64,000 nt of DNA from Branchipolynoe longqiensis (GCA_030323885.1 CM059198.1:61344917-61408916), one strand, 5' to 3'. Counted from the stretch's first letter, positions 19,402-30,576 are shown. Notes: generated by a model from the sequence alone, not told the origin. Numbers and translations: made by a program.

Positions 19402-19565
19402 TAGGTTACTCTATCAACATGGGTACACTGTGACAAAAGTTGTCATGCCATGAATTAATTGATGTTACTTAGTAACACACATTTGAAGCAGTATTTGATA
19501 AGACTTAGGAGACCATTGCTGCTATTTTAGGTTTCTGGGTAGGAATGCATTGGTTTGCTTTTCAG
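19402..19565. repeat. Local duplication, copy 2 (empty MITE site)
   Basis: ATAGGTTACTCTATCAACATGGG...GATGTTACTTAGTAACACAC...CATTGCTGCTATTTTAGG runs uninterrupted through the site occupied at 18279-18626. Confidence 0.8.
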
Positions 19566-19738
19566 TATAGTTGTGATTGTCACTGTTCATAAAGCTGTTT
19601 GATATGTTGTAATTTGTACAATGCTTTTACGGCATTTCGCGACAAAATACCAATTCCTATATCATTTGACCTATCCCAAGTGTTCTCGGTAGGGGGAAAA
19701 AGTATTTTTTGTCTTTTAGCTAGCAATATTGCTCAAAC

Positions 19739-19903
19739 CAGACAGTGCTGCTGAATGAGTTGAGCACCTATTTGGAACCCTGTAGAAAGTTGTAGGCTCA
19801 ATACCCGGCCGAGTCACACCGATGACTTAAAGATTTGATACACACCAATGACTTAAAAATTGATACCACTAGCCTTCCACCCTGAATTACTAGGATAGGG
19901 CAT
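19739..19903 (+). mobile_element. tRNA-derived SINE (family S), degenerate 5' part
   Basis: Second-type head (CAGACAGTGCTGCTGAATGAGTTGAGCAC...) followed by a partly duplicated CACCAATGACTTAAAAATTGATAC start of the body, then truncation. Confidence 0.75.
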
Positions 19904-20172
19904 GGGGAAGTGGAAATGAGGCAGACCAATTGTGCGTGGTTGAAATTTCATCGGCTTAATCAACGAATGCAAGAAAATGTACTAAAAGTTAGTTATATAT
20001 AATTTTCAGTTGATTGTATGAGATTCATTGCAATCTGGGTCAGTGAGTAAATATAACAGGTCATTGTTTATTTTATTATAAAGATCGTTGTTGAGGCATT
20101 GAGCAACTCAGTTGGTTATTCTTCATGATTAGTTTCAAATAAATGAACCAGCGGTGCCTTCTACTAGCTAGG

Positions 20173-20519
20173 GGACCAGACGGGGTGGCCGAATGAGTAG
20201 AGCATCCGTCTCCTGTTGTGGGAGATTGGGAGATCAGAACCCAGGAGTTTGTGTGTTCGAATCCTAGTCGAGTCAATTAATGACTTAAAAATTGATACTT
20301 GTCGCTTCCTAGCCTGGCACTCGGCATTAGGATAGGGCAAGGACTGGTTGGCTCAGTGTCAGGATAATGTGACAGAGTGGGATATCAGGTCATGGTGCTG
20401 GTGGCTTGGTTTCCCAGTGGGACAGCACTATAAAGTCGCCATGAGTGCGCACTGTCACAAGTCGGTACCCGTCCTGATATGACCTTAGATGTTGCTAGGA
20501 TGTAGAACAACAAACAAAC
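20173..20519 (+). mobile_element. tRNA-derived SINE (family S), full length with perfect TSD
   Basis: Second head type, intact body, tail ending TAGAACAACAAACAAAC. The perfect 13-bp duplication TCTACTAGCTAGG lies at 20160-20172 and 20520-20532: one of the youngest-looking S insertions. Confidence 0.93.
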
Positions 20520-20753
20520 TCTACTAGCTAGGAAAGATTAGTATTTATCTAGTATTAAAATCAAAGTTTCGAGAAGCCTTCTTAATATTAAGAAGGAACC
20601 TTATGTTTTTGATGCATATTTAAAAAAGATCGGAGCGGGTGTCAAGTAAAATTATAACCAATATATAGTGATGCGAGTATTTATTGATGTTATTCACCCA
20701 CTCACGTGCTTATTTTCTCATAATTGATAGTGGCAATTTATATTTTTGAAAGC

Positions 20754-21107
20754 TTAAAGCTGCATAGTCCGATGAAATATCAAATTTTCAAAACCAAACC
20801 AATTATCTAGATTTGATTCTACATATTTAACTTAGATACTGATGCACTTATTAAGCATTTGTTTCTGCGTAGAAGGCAATACTGAGTCAATTTAACAGAA
20901 CCTGTTAGTGCAGAAGTCTATGGTGTCAGAGTTTTGGCAAGCTTGCCAAAACTAATCTTCCATGTTTGCACTCAAAATATCTAAAAAGTTTACCATTTAA
21001 AATAAAAGTAACTTTGAACTAATGTAAAATAGATACTAATGATCGATCTCATATATTTATCTCAGAAAAAATAAAGAAATTCAAAACCATTGGACTATGC
21101 AACTTTT
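20754..21107 (+). mobile_element. TTAA-type MITE (family T), complete
   Basis: TTAAAGCTGCATAGTCCGATG...CATTGGACTATGCAACTTTTA with all internal blocks, including TGGCAAGCTTGCCAAAAC. Confidence 0.92.
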
Positions 21108-21597
21108 AGTAGCAATGCATATCAGTTTCCCCCATATCAGTTCACATATTGAATTAGCACTGAGTAGGAATGACAAGCCAGGATATTTATCAAATGCACA
21201 AATAATTATTGTCACATTTTCTATGGTGATATCCACTACAATGCCCAGTCTCCGAGAAAACTGACATCGGACTGATCCCACTCCAACATGGGTATTTTTG
21301 TGTGTGTTTTTTTTAGTGTGTTTTATTTTTCTATCATGAGTCAAGGGTTCGCAAGGGGTTCTGGAAAATCTGTTAATTTTTTAAAATTCAAAGTAACTTT
21401 CCCAGGCCTATCAAAGTACTTTTTTTCTTCTTTTTTTTTAAAGTTAAAAAAAAAAAAGTCACGAAAAGAATCATGGGTGGTAATGGGGTGCTGGTTTGTT
21501 CATTTCATATATATCGTAAAATAAGTGATAACACTGAGAGATAAAAAAAAACATACAAATTTATTCATTTCATAGATCATCGAGAAAGCAATGTCAC

Positions 21598-21951
21598 TTA
21601 AAGCAGCATAGTCCGATGAAAGCATCAAATTTTCAAAACCAAAACAATTATATAGATTTGGGTCGACATATCTAACTTAGATACTGCTGCACTTATTAAA
21701 CATTTGTCACCACATATAAGGCAATACTGAGTCAATTGAATAGAACCTCTTACTGCAGAAGCCTATGGTGTTAGAGTGTTGGCAAGCTTGCCAAAATTAA
21801 TTTTGCATGTTTGCACTTGAAATATCTCAAAAGTTAACCATTTCAAGTAAAAGTTACTTCAAACTAAAGTAAGGTAGATTATAATGACCAACCTAACATA
21901 TTTATCTCAGAAAATGACAGAAACTCAAAACCATCGGACTATGCAACTTTA
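21598..21951 (+). mobile_element. TTAA-type MITE (family T), complete
   Basis: TTAAAGCAGCATAGTCCGATG...CATCGGACTATGCAACTTTA, ~354 bp, 490 bp downstream of the previous copy. Confidence 0.92.
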
Positions 21952-22204
21952 TCAAAACAACATATTTATAGAATAGATGGGTTTTGAAATACTGGTTTAT
22001 GGGCTTGGAAAAGTTGGAAAATGATGGCTTACAGTACTGGATAGAACATTATGGAATTATCTTTAGTAAAGATTATCAGACACTATTGATGAGTTATATT
22101 GCAAGCTACATTGAATTACAATGTCCTGATAAATACGACTATTTTGGAAGCTAAGATAATTTTCTTTTGTTAGACCTGATATTTTATTTTATTTTTTTCC
22201 CCAA

Positions 22205-22390
22205 AATTGTTATTCCAGTTGAATAACATCTTTTTTTCAGCACCGAGGCGCTGGTCTTCCGGCCTTAACAATTATAGTGCATATGAACTATTTATGGATG
22301 AGATGATGCGATGGTTTGAACAATATAGACAGTAGTAGGTTAAAATGAGGCATTACAAATATAGTGGGGATCTTATGGGATTTGAGTCCT
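22205..22390 (+). repeat. Dispersed repeat, copy 1 of a pair
   Basis: GTTGAATAACATCTTTTTTTCAGCACCGAGG...GGCCTTAAC...GAACTATTTATGGATGAGATGATG...GTAGGTTAAAATGAGGCATTACA recurs nearly unchanged at 45.65-45.83 kb. Confidence 0.8.
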
Positions 22391-23354
22391 TCACGTTTCT
22401 GAAATACATATCAGTACTTCCGGTCTCAAATCCATATTCGACAGTAACTGCTTCATGTTATTATTGGCATTGACATGTTTAAAATCTCAGATATAATAAA
22501 ATTTGTGCTATATGTGAGTTCATTATCTTTGCATGTGTTAATAATTTGTAAGTGTTGACATGGCATTAACAGACCTGTGCACCTTCCGGATTTGTTCCGG
22601 ATTGCAAGGGTGAATACGGAAATACGGTTTCTTGGCCTTTGTTCTGGAAATTGGTGTATTTTTTATCACACTAAAAGTTACTGATCGCGTCTACAAATAC
22701 TGAAAGTATTACTGAAAGTCTGAAAAAAATACTGAAAATGACTTTCAGAATACTGATAGTGCTTTCCCCGGGTGCACAGGTCTGTAATAGGCTTGTGGTT
22801 TTGTGTTTATTTTTCATTGTAAATGTGTTACTGAAAGTCATTCAAGAATACGGAAAATAGCTTTGACAATATGGAAAGCTGCGAGATCAGGTGCACAGGT
22901 CTGCATTCATTCAATTCAATACTTTATTTCAGACTCAGCATTATGGCGAACTTTACATGAAGTGGTCCATAGTGGGTACATACGAATAAATGTTAATAAC
23001 ATACACGTAATAGTATGAACACTGCAATATTAAGCATTATTCAAAAGTTTATATTAAAATGTTGGCCTACATACAGTAGTTTGTATCAATGCCTTCATAT
23101 GGCAGAGATAAATCTGAGATCACTCTCCTATTTTCACAGGTCCCTATATTATATTTATAGCATTTTCTGACCTGCCAAGTCTAGTAATTAGATTCAATTC
23201 ATGATAACAGCCTAGAAGGCTGGGACATTAATATTTGCAAATAACTAACTAGCACTGTAATATCTATGTAGATGGAATAATAACCTCATAATTTCATGCG
23301 TTACATTCAGTTTTCTTATGCTATCCAATCTGTAGTTCCACCAAATCTCGGCAG
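22391..23354. other. Intergenic stretch with short GTGCACAGGTCTG repeats
   Basis: GTGCACAGGTCTG occurs at 22773-22785 and 22892-22904 and, as ACCTGTGCACC, near 22575, next to ACTGAAAGT(A/C)TTACTGAAAG repeats. No coding exon is evident. Confidence 0.4.
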
Positions 23355-23492
23355 TCAATTCAATCAATTCTTTTATTTTAACTCTGCAAGGTATGTTTAC
23401 AATAAACTGAGGTGATACAATAAATGCATACAAATTCCTTACAGACAGAATGGATCCCAGAAAAGCGATGCTTATCTAGCTCGTCTCCATGC
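23355..23492 (-). mobile_element. LINE-type 3' end with (TTGAA)n tail
   Basis: In reverse orientation: TAAGCATCGCTTTTCTGGGATCC...TATTGTATCACCTCAGTTTATTGTAAACATACCTTGCAGAG...AATTGAATTGA. It matches 48.77-48.91 kb. A short-period tail is typical of CR1/L2-like LINE or SINE 3' ends. Confidence 0.7.
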
Positions 23493-23789
23493 TGTGAATG
23501 AACAAGTGATGACAATAACAATTTTTAACTAATGATTATGATGATATACTGATGCGTCTCTTCACAGTTATTATTTTGATTAATTTACTGTACCTGTATT
23601 TAGTCTATTATCACACATCGCTTCGATGATTGTAGTGGAATAACCCTTATGGTTATGTGGATTTTTATTTATTAATTTTTTCATTCACAATGATTTGGAA
23701 GCATTGACAAGGGCACATTTTGACAAAAACATAATGAGCTAAGAATCAGTGCTTTGACAGTTTTTCCAAGTTTGAACATTGTTCATGTC

Positions 23790-24290
23790 GGCTCTAACTG
23801 AGGGTAATTCGCGACGGGGCGGGAAGTGTTCGGGGTTTCTGCACTACTGCTACCGACGACTGCCGCCACCTGTCGTATTACGAACGAATTAACTCAGTAC
23901 TGTCTCTCGCTTTCTCACCTCTCCTTCAGCCACTCGCCTTCCTGCCGTCCTGCCCGCTCAAGCTCTCTTTTTTCTCCACCCTCACCCCCTACACTCGTTC
24001 ACGTCCTGGTGGAGGGCTCCTCGGCGCCCCCTCACCACGAACACTAAGCTCCATCAGAGCCCCTCTAGTCCGTAAGCTATATACCATTATCGCCTCATTA
24101 TTCTTGTTCTCCATTACCTAACCTCTTGTCATTACTGTATATAGCCTGTGACTTCCTCTGTTTTCCCTGTCTGACCCTGTGAGGCGTTCAATAAAGCGCC
24201 TTTTTTCTCCACCTCTGCCTCCTTTTCTTCCTTGTCGCGCATCAGTCCTCCAGGCTTTGATGCCACACATCATGTCGCGTCTCGAACCCG
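23790..24290 (+). mobile_element. Candidate solo LTR
   Basis: A ~500 bp pyrimidine- and GC-rich block unlike its surroundings, with TATATA-like motifs (24078-24083 and 24139-24144) and AATAAA at 24190-24195, followed by sequence rich in CTCGAACCCGCG that could be a tRNA-complementary primer site. The order TATA, AATAAA, PBS-like sequence fits an LTR retrotransposon end. No second LTR or gag-pol is visible, so an alternative is a CpG-rich promoter-like segment. Confidence 0.35.
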
Positions 24291-24354
24291 CGAGATCAAG
24301 CATATCGCCGTACTTGCATATGCAACATGCATCTGCTTTGTTTTGCCAACCTGG

Positions 24355-25059
24355 TTTTTGTTTTACGTCCTACCAACATCTAAGGTCATATTAGGACGGG
24401 TATCGACTTATGACAGTGCGCACTCATGGCAATTTTATAGTCCTGCCCCACTGGGAGACCAGGAGACCAGCCCACCAGCACCATAACCTAGTATCCCACT
24501 CATTCACATTATCCTGACACTGAGCTAACCAGTCCTTGCTCTATCCTAATAATGTCGAGCGCCTGGCTAGGAAGTGACAAGCATACATTTTTAAAGCTGC
24601 ATAGTCTGATGAAGCATCAAATTTTCAAAACTAAAATAATTATTTAGATTTGATTCTACATATCTAACTTAGATACTGATGCACTTATTAATCATTTGTT
24701 TCTGCATAGAAGGCAATAATACTGAGTCAATTTAACAGAACCTGTTACTGCAGAAGTCTATGGTGTCAGAGTTTTGGCAAGCCTGCCAAAACTAATTTTC
24801 CATGTTTGCACTCAAAATATCTCAAAAGTTTACCATTTCATATAGAATAAATTTGAAATAATGTAAAGTAGATACTAGTAATCGATCTAATATATTTATC
24901 TCAGAAAAAATGCAGAAATTCAAAACCATCGGACTATGCAACTTAAAGCCAGTGGTTTGACTTGACCAGGGTTTGAACCCACAAACCCATGGGTTCGCAT
25001 CCTTTGATCTCCCAAAACAGGAGATGGACGCTCAACTCATTTGGCCATCTCGTCTTGTT
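24355..25059 (-). mobile_element. SINE S interrupted by MITE T
   Basis: Tail and body at 24355-24590, head (second type, GAGATGGACGCTCAACTCATTTGGCC) at 24947-25057, with the MITE between. CCAACCTGG borders both outer ends (24346-24354, 25060-25068). Confidence 0.88.
24591..24946 (+). mobile_element. TTAA-type MITE (family T) nested inside SINE S
   Basis: TTAAAGCTGCATAGTCTGATG...CATCGGACTATGCAACTTAA splits the SINE body precisely at the TTAA of CAATTTTTAAGTCATTGG. This demonstrates TTAA targeting and shows the MITE here is younger than the SINE. Confidence 0.93.
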
Positions 25060-25068
25060 CCAACCTGG

Positions 25069-25424
25069 GGCCATTGTGGGCTTGAATCACATGATAATGA
25101 TGTAACTGGTCAATGTATCTATAGCCATGTTATTTAAGGCAATTAAATACTATTTCAGTGGTCGTTGCCTGTGATTTTATCTATTCCAATTAACAACACA
25201 TTAATCCTGCAGCAATATCCCTCACTCCAATTCATTAGTTTATCTGATTGTTTTGAGATTTTACCTTTATTTAGCAAAATAACATATTAGCTTGATTGTT
25301 AGAACATTCTTTACTTTAGAACAACTTTGATTAGACTTGACTAACTTACGTCATATTTGAAGTGCAAAGATGCAAAATATAGTTGAACACATTGAAATGC
25401 TGGGCATTATAGACTTTCAAGTTG
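25069..25424. other. No recognised feature
   Basis: AT-rich intergenic DNA without coding signal or matched repeat. Confidence 0.4.
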
Positions 25425-25660
25425 CTCGATTGATTGATTGATTGGTGGTTGCTTTACGCCGTGTCGGCAGCATAGGCCATATTCACGGCGAGAAGTGTTT
25501 GTTTTTTGTTCAAACCATCGCTTTTACATGTAAAAGCAGACAATCAATTATGTGCCAATAGACACTCATTAAATTAGAAAGCTCACAATCATATTTTTGT
25601 GGTCAAGGGAAACAAATTTCCGTAGAAAAAGAAAAGACTTATTAATAATTGATAGAATCT
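25425..25660. repeat. Dispersed GATTGATTGATTGG...GCCGTGTCGGCAGC repeat
   Basis: Second copy of the 5.5 kb repeat: GCTTTACGCCGTGTCGGCAGCATAGG, then TGTGCCAATAGACACTCATT and GCTCACAATCAT. Confidence 0.7.
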
Positions 25661-25749
25661 ATTTTGTAAACTATATGAGGTGGTACAGTCCAGCTGCCCT
25701 CAAAAAGGCTAAAATGTTTCCCTGTTTTACCTTAGTAAAAAGGTCATGC

Positions 25750-26050
25750 ATGCTGTCTGCAGTGTAGAATTGTTGGCGCAGGGCCAAAAAATCAACGCAA
25801 CTTAGTCAAATGTGTTTGACTGTCAGCGGGGACTGACACCCAATACATTCAGGGGGAGGTTCCCCCTTGAGCAGAAAAGCATGTGTAAAGTAAGTGGCCA
25901 ATACGGCAGCGGCTAAGGACCACTTGGTCCCGCCGACCTCCCGCATGAGTCTGTGTTGGCTTTCCCACGGATGGTTCAATTTCTTTAAGTTTATTAATGT
26001 TTTCATGCCACTCATGTTGCCATTTGAATTTTATGTCTCCTTTCAAGTTG
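25750..26050 (-). pseudogene. Non-LTR retrotransposon C-terminal fragment
   Basis: Two overlapping frames (so frameshifted) read KWQHEWHENINKLKEIEPS...RCRIGHLLYTCFSAQGG and PPECIGCQSPLTVKHI. That is the RxRIGH...PxCxxCxxPLTVxHIL segment at the end of Jockey/RTE-like LINE proteins, related in type to the 8.2 kb fragment. Confidence 0.8.
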
Positions 26051-26322
26051 CAGTAGTGACAATCTATTAAAGTGACTTAATATTCCTTCTATGCAGCAAT
26101 GCATGGCTACAGAGTGCACCAGTTAACTTGAATACATCAACTCCCCCCATTAATATCATTTCATTCAATGTTATTACATTAAAATTACATTGAGGGGGAG
26201 AATATTTGCCAATGGACGAGGAGGTTATTTCAACATTAAAGAACTCATTTGAATAGGTTTCACTTAACATTCTTTCAGTTAAAATCATGGTTTTCAGGAA
26301 AGTAAACGCACTGTCATTTTAA

Positions 26323-26934
26323 TAGGGGAATTGGTCTCCGGCGGAAAAAGCGGAAATCTATGGTGACATTATCTGTAAATAATGTTGCTCCAATAATAGC
26401 ACATTATCCTAGGAATTATTATTACTATTATAGAATAGAAGGGCCATAATTGACAGTTAGGCATTAAAACAGCTTCCCTTCTTTTAAATTTAATAATAAT
26501 AATAGTAACCTTTTATATGACCGTTCTTGTCGACATGGCGAATTTCCGCGAAAATGCGGATCTTATCCCATAGCCATAGGCTTAGCACTGTCAGGGAATC
26601 GCGGAAAATTCCCGGAAGTCAAGTTTGGTACACTAGTCTCCTAGCACTATCCTAGCTCCGTTCCACTGACCAGTCAGTACAGACTATCCTTGGAGAGTGT
26701 GCCGTTGTCCTTGTTGTGACTGTATTATCACCCATGCTGCCAATCATGCTTTTCTCTCGCTGCACTCACTACTTGCTTTGCCCATTTGATTGGGTTTTAT
26801 GTCCTAACAATATCGAAGGTCATATAAGACCTGGATTAGAACTGACTATTTTTTGTCATATTATATATGTTCTAGGCATTTTGTGAACATTAATCGGTGG
26901 AAAAAACTAAAATCGCTGAGAACTTTCATCCCTG
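26323..26934 (-). mobile_element. CAGGGATGAAA-type MITE (family H), expanded copy
   Basis: Reverse orientation: left TAGGGGAATTGGTCTCCGGCGG... and right CTTTCATCCCTG. It contains the captured SINE-tail segment (26795-26835, GGTTTTATGTCCTAACAATATCG). About 250 bp longer than the others because of extra sequence near 26360-26510 and 26630-26700. Confidence 0.75.
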
Positions 26935-26967
26935 ATATATATGAAATATATATATATATACATGCAT

Positions 26968-27146
26968 ACAGTGAAACCTCTGTAAATCGACCGACCTTAG
27001 GACAGACTTGAAGTGGTCCATTCAGTGAGGTGGTCGGTTTAGGGAGTTAGAATATGGTTACAAGGGTATTGTTGGGACCCAAATAAAGCGATTGATATAG
27101 GGTGTGGTCGACCTGTGGAAGTGGTTGGTTAGAGATGTTTTACTGT
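26968..27146 (+). mobile_element. pogo-like MITE (family P-A), complete
   Basis: TACAGTGAAACCTCTGTAAATC...GGTTAGAGATGTTTTACTGT, with the internal CCCAAATAAAGCGATTGATATAG block. Confidence 0.85.
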
Positions 27147-27156
27147 CAATCATCAA

Positions 27157-27500
27157 TCAATAGTACCGTCCTCTAGTCGGGGGTTGGATGCAATGGTTCT
27201 CCACTTGTCCCGATGGTGTGCTGTTCTGATAGACTGAATAATTCAAGCCTGTCCACTGTGAAATATTTGTAAACCATGATGTTCTTGGTCTCCCTCTCCC
27301 TCTGCTGCCATTCACCTTCCCTTCCAACAATGTACGGTATATTGAACTCTGACGAATGATGTGGCCAAAATAAATAAGTTTCTTTGGCTGTATAGTGGCA
27401 AACAAGCTTTTCTTATTTTTAATTTTTCTGAGAACTTCTTTGTTGGTGATCTTCTTTGTCCATGATATTTTCATCATCCTTCGATAAGTCCACATATATA
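27157..27500 (-). pseudogene. Non-LTR retrotransposon RT C-terminal fragment (WTxxITNxEVLxxI type)
   Basis: The 112-codon frame contains WTKKITNKEVLRKI, KLIYFGHIIRQ, LLEGKVNGSRGRGRPR and W...RGRYY, the conserved C-terminal signature of endonuclease-reverse transcriptase LINE ORFs. It is 5'-truncated with no upstream RT core. Confidence 0.85.
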
Positions 27501-27545
27501 TATAATATATCTTTCAGAGCTTATTACACGCGATAAGGGCCTTAT

Positions 27546-28190
27546 CACTATCCATATATTCGGGCACATACTATTAAATTTCCCATTAGAACAAAAATAC
27601 AAGACATTGAGGATCTTTCAGCATACATTTTTATTTATCTTTTTGTGTGTTTGTATGTGTGTGAGTGTTTTGTGTGTTTTGTAAGTAATTATTATCACCC
27701 TTAAAGTCAACCAACGTCAACAAAAGAGAAGAAGAAAAAAAAAGAATCCAGTTCAATGTATATAAACTGCGTGTGAATCTTCGCCTGTGTCTGTAATCAA
27801 TCGTAGACCTGGCGTGAAGGTTCAGCTGTGTAGAAAGGTCAACCAGTCAGACTGTTGACGCTATAACTTGTCAGTTCCCTCCCCGGCAATACTTAATGAC
27901 GCCCCAGCTACACAGCATTGGCTATACAAATACACACTGGTCAGAACTCGGTGGGGGGACCCAGGATGATAGTATCCCGGGGTAGACAAGGCAGGCAGGG
28001 GGGAATATGTGACAGATTGGTCATACATTTACAGTGTCATTTAACCAACAAAATTGTTTCGTCATCTTCTCAAGGGTTTTCGCCCCATTTCCATTTGAAT
28101 GAGCATTTTTGACGATGAGTTAAAATAGTAGGAATGCACAGGCTTATGTACAGTGGATTACATGGCTTAGAGTCAATGTACAGGGGATGC
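27546..28190. other. No recognised feature
   Basis: Intergenic sequence with moderate GC around 27.9-28.0 kb. No ORF here has splice sites or family similarity I can identify. Confidence 0.35.
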
Positions 28191-28194
28191 TACC

Positions 28195-28226
28195 AGTGGG
28201 GGGGAAGGGGGGGGGGGAGGTGGGGG
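28195..28226. repeat. G-homopolymer-rich tract
   Basis: GGGGGGAAGGGGGGGGGGAGGTGGGGGG: potential slippage or G-quadruplex site. Confidence 0.9.
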
Positions 28227-28749
28227 GTTTCCTTATTATAAGCATATTCAACAACTGAAACAAATGAATTTGGAGCATTTGTGTTGAAGACCAACAGCAA
28301 CAACAACAACATTCAAATCGTAAGAAAATTCTTTGTAATATCATCCTTGACAACCACATGATCACAAGAGGTGTTGTGTACACTCAGATAATACCCGACA
28401 ACTTCCAAATACACTTCAAAATTTGAGAGAGAGAGAGAAAGAGGACACAACATAAGCAATAGTTGGTTAACTGAGTCCACGTCATTGCATTACAAACCGA
28501 TACAAAATATACTTTTAATGTTTTAGTTAGGAAACCTTACGTTTGAAGATCACAGGGAACCAGCGCCAATGGCCGACAAACTAATAATAATGTATGCAGT
28601 TATGCTTTGGTTGTCAGTTGGTAATTTATCAATTTAAAAGAAAGTGACGCTAAATTTATCATTGGAAAAGTTGCTGGTTAGAATGTTACCAACATGTAGG
28701 CTAAGTATTCGCAATGAACATCCCAGAGCAAAGGAATCAATAATATGCC

Positions 28750-28935
28750 TAGTTCTTTGATGGATCATCATCATGATGCTGTCAGTCGCGATGCGACAAA
28801 GACTGCTTTCATTACTTGACTGCCACTCCCCATTTAGCTCTCTGCTGTGAGAGTTGCATCCATGAGTCAGTCTTAATGTCTCTCAGCTTCAGGTTTCTCT
28901 TGATGGTATCCTTGAACCGGAGACGAGGGATGGAT
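28750..28935 (+). repeat. Dispersed ATCATCATGATGCTGTC repeat, copy 2
   Basis: GATGCTGTCAGTCGCGATGCGACAAAGACTGC...AGGTTTCTCTTGATGGTATC matches 10.80-10.95 kb closely and is inverted in part at 36.6 kb. Confidence 0.8.
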
Positions 28936-29093
28936 AGGTAGTAACAATCATAGCTGTAGCATTTAGAATGGAGGCACGCACCCATTGTAATGGGTGTTAT
29001 CGCCAGTTCACGTCACCATAAGTTAGAAAATAACACAACACACATCATTGCCTTAATTGCATAAGTTCCCTGGTCGATGACAACATAATCTGT

Positions 29094-29450
29094 TTATATT
29101 TATATATATATGTATATATATATATGTATATATATATACATACATACATACATATATATATAAATATAAATGTGTATATTTATATATTTAAATATATATA
29201 TATATACATATCTATATATAGATATATACATATAAATGTGTATATTTATATATTTAAATATATATATATATATATATACATACATATCTATATATACATA
29301 TAAATGTGTTTATTTATATATTTAAATATATATCTATATATAGATATATACATATAAATGTTATATTTATATATTTAAATATGTATATATATACATATCT
29401 ATATATAGATATATACATATAAATGTGTATATTTATATTTTATATATATT
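29094..29450. repeat. AT-rich 51-70 bp tandem repeats
   Basis: ATAAATGTGTATATTTATATATTTAAATA recurs at about 29166, 29232, 29302, 29353 and 29419, separated by (TA)n. Confidence 0.9.
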
Positions 29451-29697
29451 TAAACCATCAAAATGTGTAGTGACAGAAAATAATTAGATTTACAATACCT
29501 GTCCGCATTCATAGAATACACTATAATTACATTTGAAAAAAAAGAAAGACAACATTAAATTACAACATTTACAATGACAATGTATACACACAAAAATCCC
29601 ACAAGACTCGGTTCCACCACCCACGCACTACTTTACCATCGCCCAGTGTCCATTTAACAAAAAAATAGTAATTTTCTGTTTGCTTACAAAATAAGTC

Positions 29698-29719
29698 TTT
29701 AATAACTTTTCTTTTTAAT
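29698..29719 (-). terminator. Candidate poly(A) hexamers for gene 2
   Basis: On the minus strand, ATTAAA occurs at 29719-29714 and 29703-29698, about 55-77 nt after the stop codon at 29775. No AATAAA was seen nearby. Confidence 0.3.
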
Positions 29720-29774
29720 TATTATTATTAATATTATTATAGCGAAAGAAAGGTGACGCCGGTAAGAGGGCACG

Positions 29775-30041
29775 TTATACTCTGGTCTCTGAGAAGTTCC
29801 ACACCTTGGATGCCTGCATATGCTCGAGGAAGACTACATTGGATTCACTCAGCGACCTGCGCTTGACGACTATCGTAAATCGGTTGGTGTCGCTGTCGCG
29901 GAAGATTATTGGTCGTTGCGACGCTTTCTCCATCGACGGGGTGCGCCATCTTGACGGCGGGCGTCTGCCCGCCTGCGCGCGCACCCGCCGGAAGTTCGGG
30001 GTCAGCGCAGGGGGCGAAGGTGGCACCTCAAAATCTGCGAC
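29775..30041 (-). CDS. Gene 2, terminal exon
   Basis: A 267-bp exon on the minus strand: poly-T tract and CTGCCGCAG acceptor, then GTC GCA GAT in phase 0, which fits the phase-0 donor of the large exon (CGT|GTAAGT). It encodes 88 residues: VADFEVPPSPPALTPNFRR, a basic linker (RAQAGRRPPSRWR), then a structured-looking end with IIFRDSDTNRFTIVVKRRSL and FLEHMQASKVWNFSETRV, stop TAA. The C-terminal ~45 residues are the least repetitive part of the visible protein and probably its most conserved segment. I do not recognise the motif. A MITE (30205-30569) sits 163 bp upstream in the intron. The antisense frames are shadows. Confidence 0.82.
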   Translation of the reverse strand, partial: VADFEVPPSPPALTPNFRRVRAQAGRRPPSRWRTPSMEKASQRPIIFRDSDTNRFTIVVKRRSLSESNVVFLEHMQASKVWNFSETRV

Positions 30042-30065
30042 CTGCGGCAGCGGCAACAGGTACCA

Positions 30066-30098
<33 letters not shown>

Positions 30099-30204
30099 AA
30101 AAGGAACTCAGATTATTAGAAGTTGAATATTTCATGTGGTGACAGAAATTAATTATACAATGAGGACGTAATGTGCTTACTTTTGTTGTCCTCCTTAGTA
30201 AGAT

Positions 30205-30569
30205 CAAAGACCTTATAATACTAAGATAGCTCACTCAGCCTGTATTGTGTAATCAAAATGATCAAACCCACCACTTGGTGCGCTGGCTGTTCTCTTGATT
30301 AAACAGGTGCTATATTATATGTATAAATGTATATATGAATGTGAAAGGTGTGTGATGATGCTGATGATGATGTGTATTTGTTGATAGCAATTTCATATTG
30401 ATGTGTATTCATACTTACCTATCTCATCTATAATATAATTGTATGTGTTTATATGTGAAACGCCAACCAGCAGCCGGGCTGATCAAACCCACCGCAAGGT
30501 GGCACTGCAAAATTTACATTACCATGGGAGAGATAGGGAGTGAGCCATCTTAGTATTATAGGGTCTTTG
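30205..30569. mobile_element. AAAGACC-type MITE (family D), copy 1
   Basis: CAAAGACCTTATAATACTAAGATAGC...CATCTTAGTATTATAGGGTCTTTG, long TIRs, 365 bp, flanked by the 7-bp duplication GTAAGAT (30198-30204, 30570-30576). A near-identical relative is at 50.03-50.41 kb. Confidence 0.92.
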
Positions 30570-30576
30570 GTAAGAT

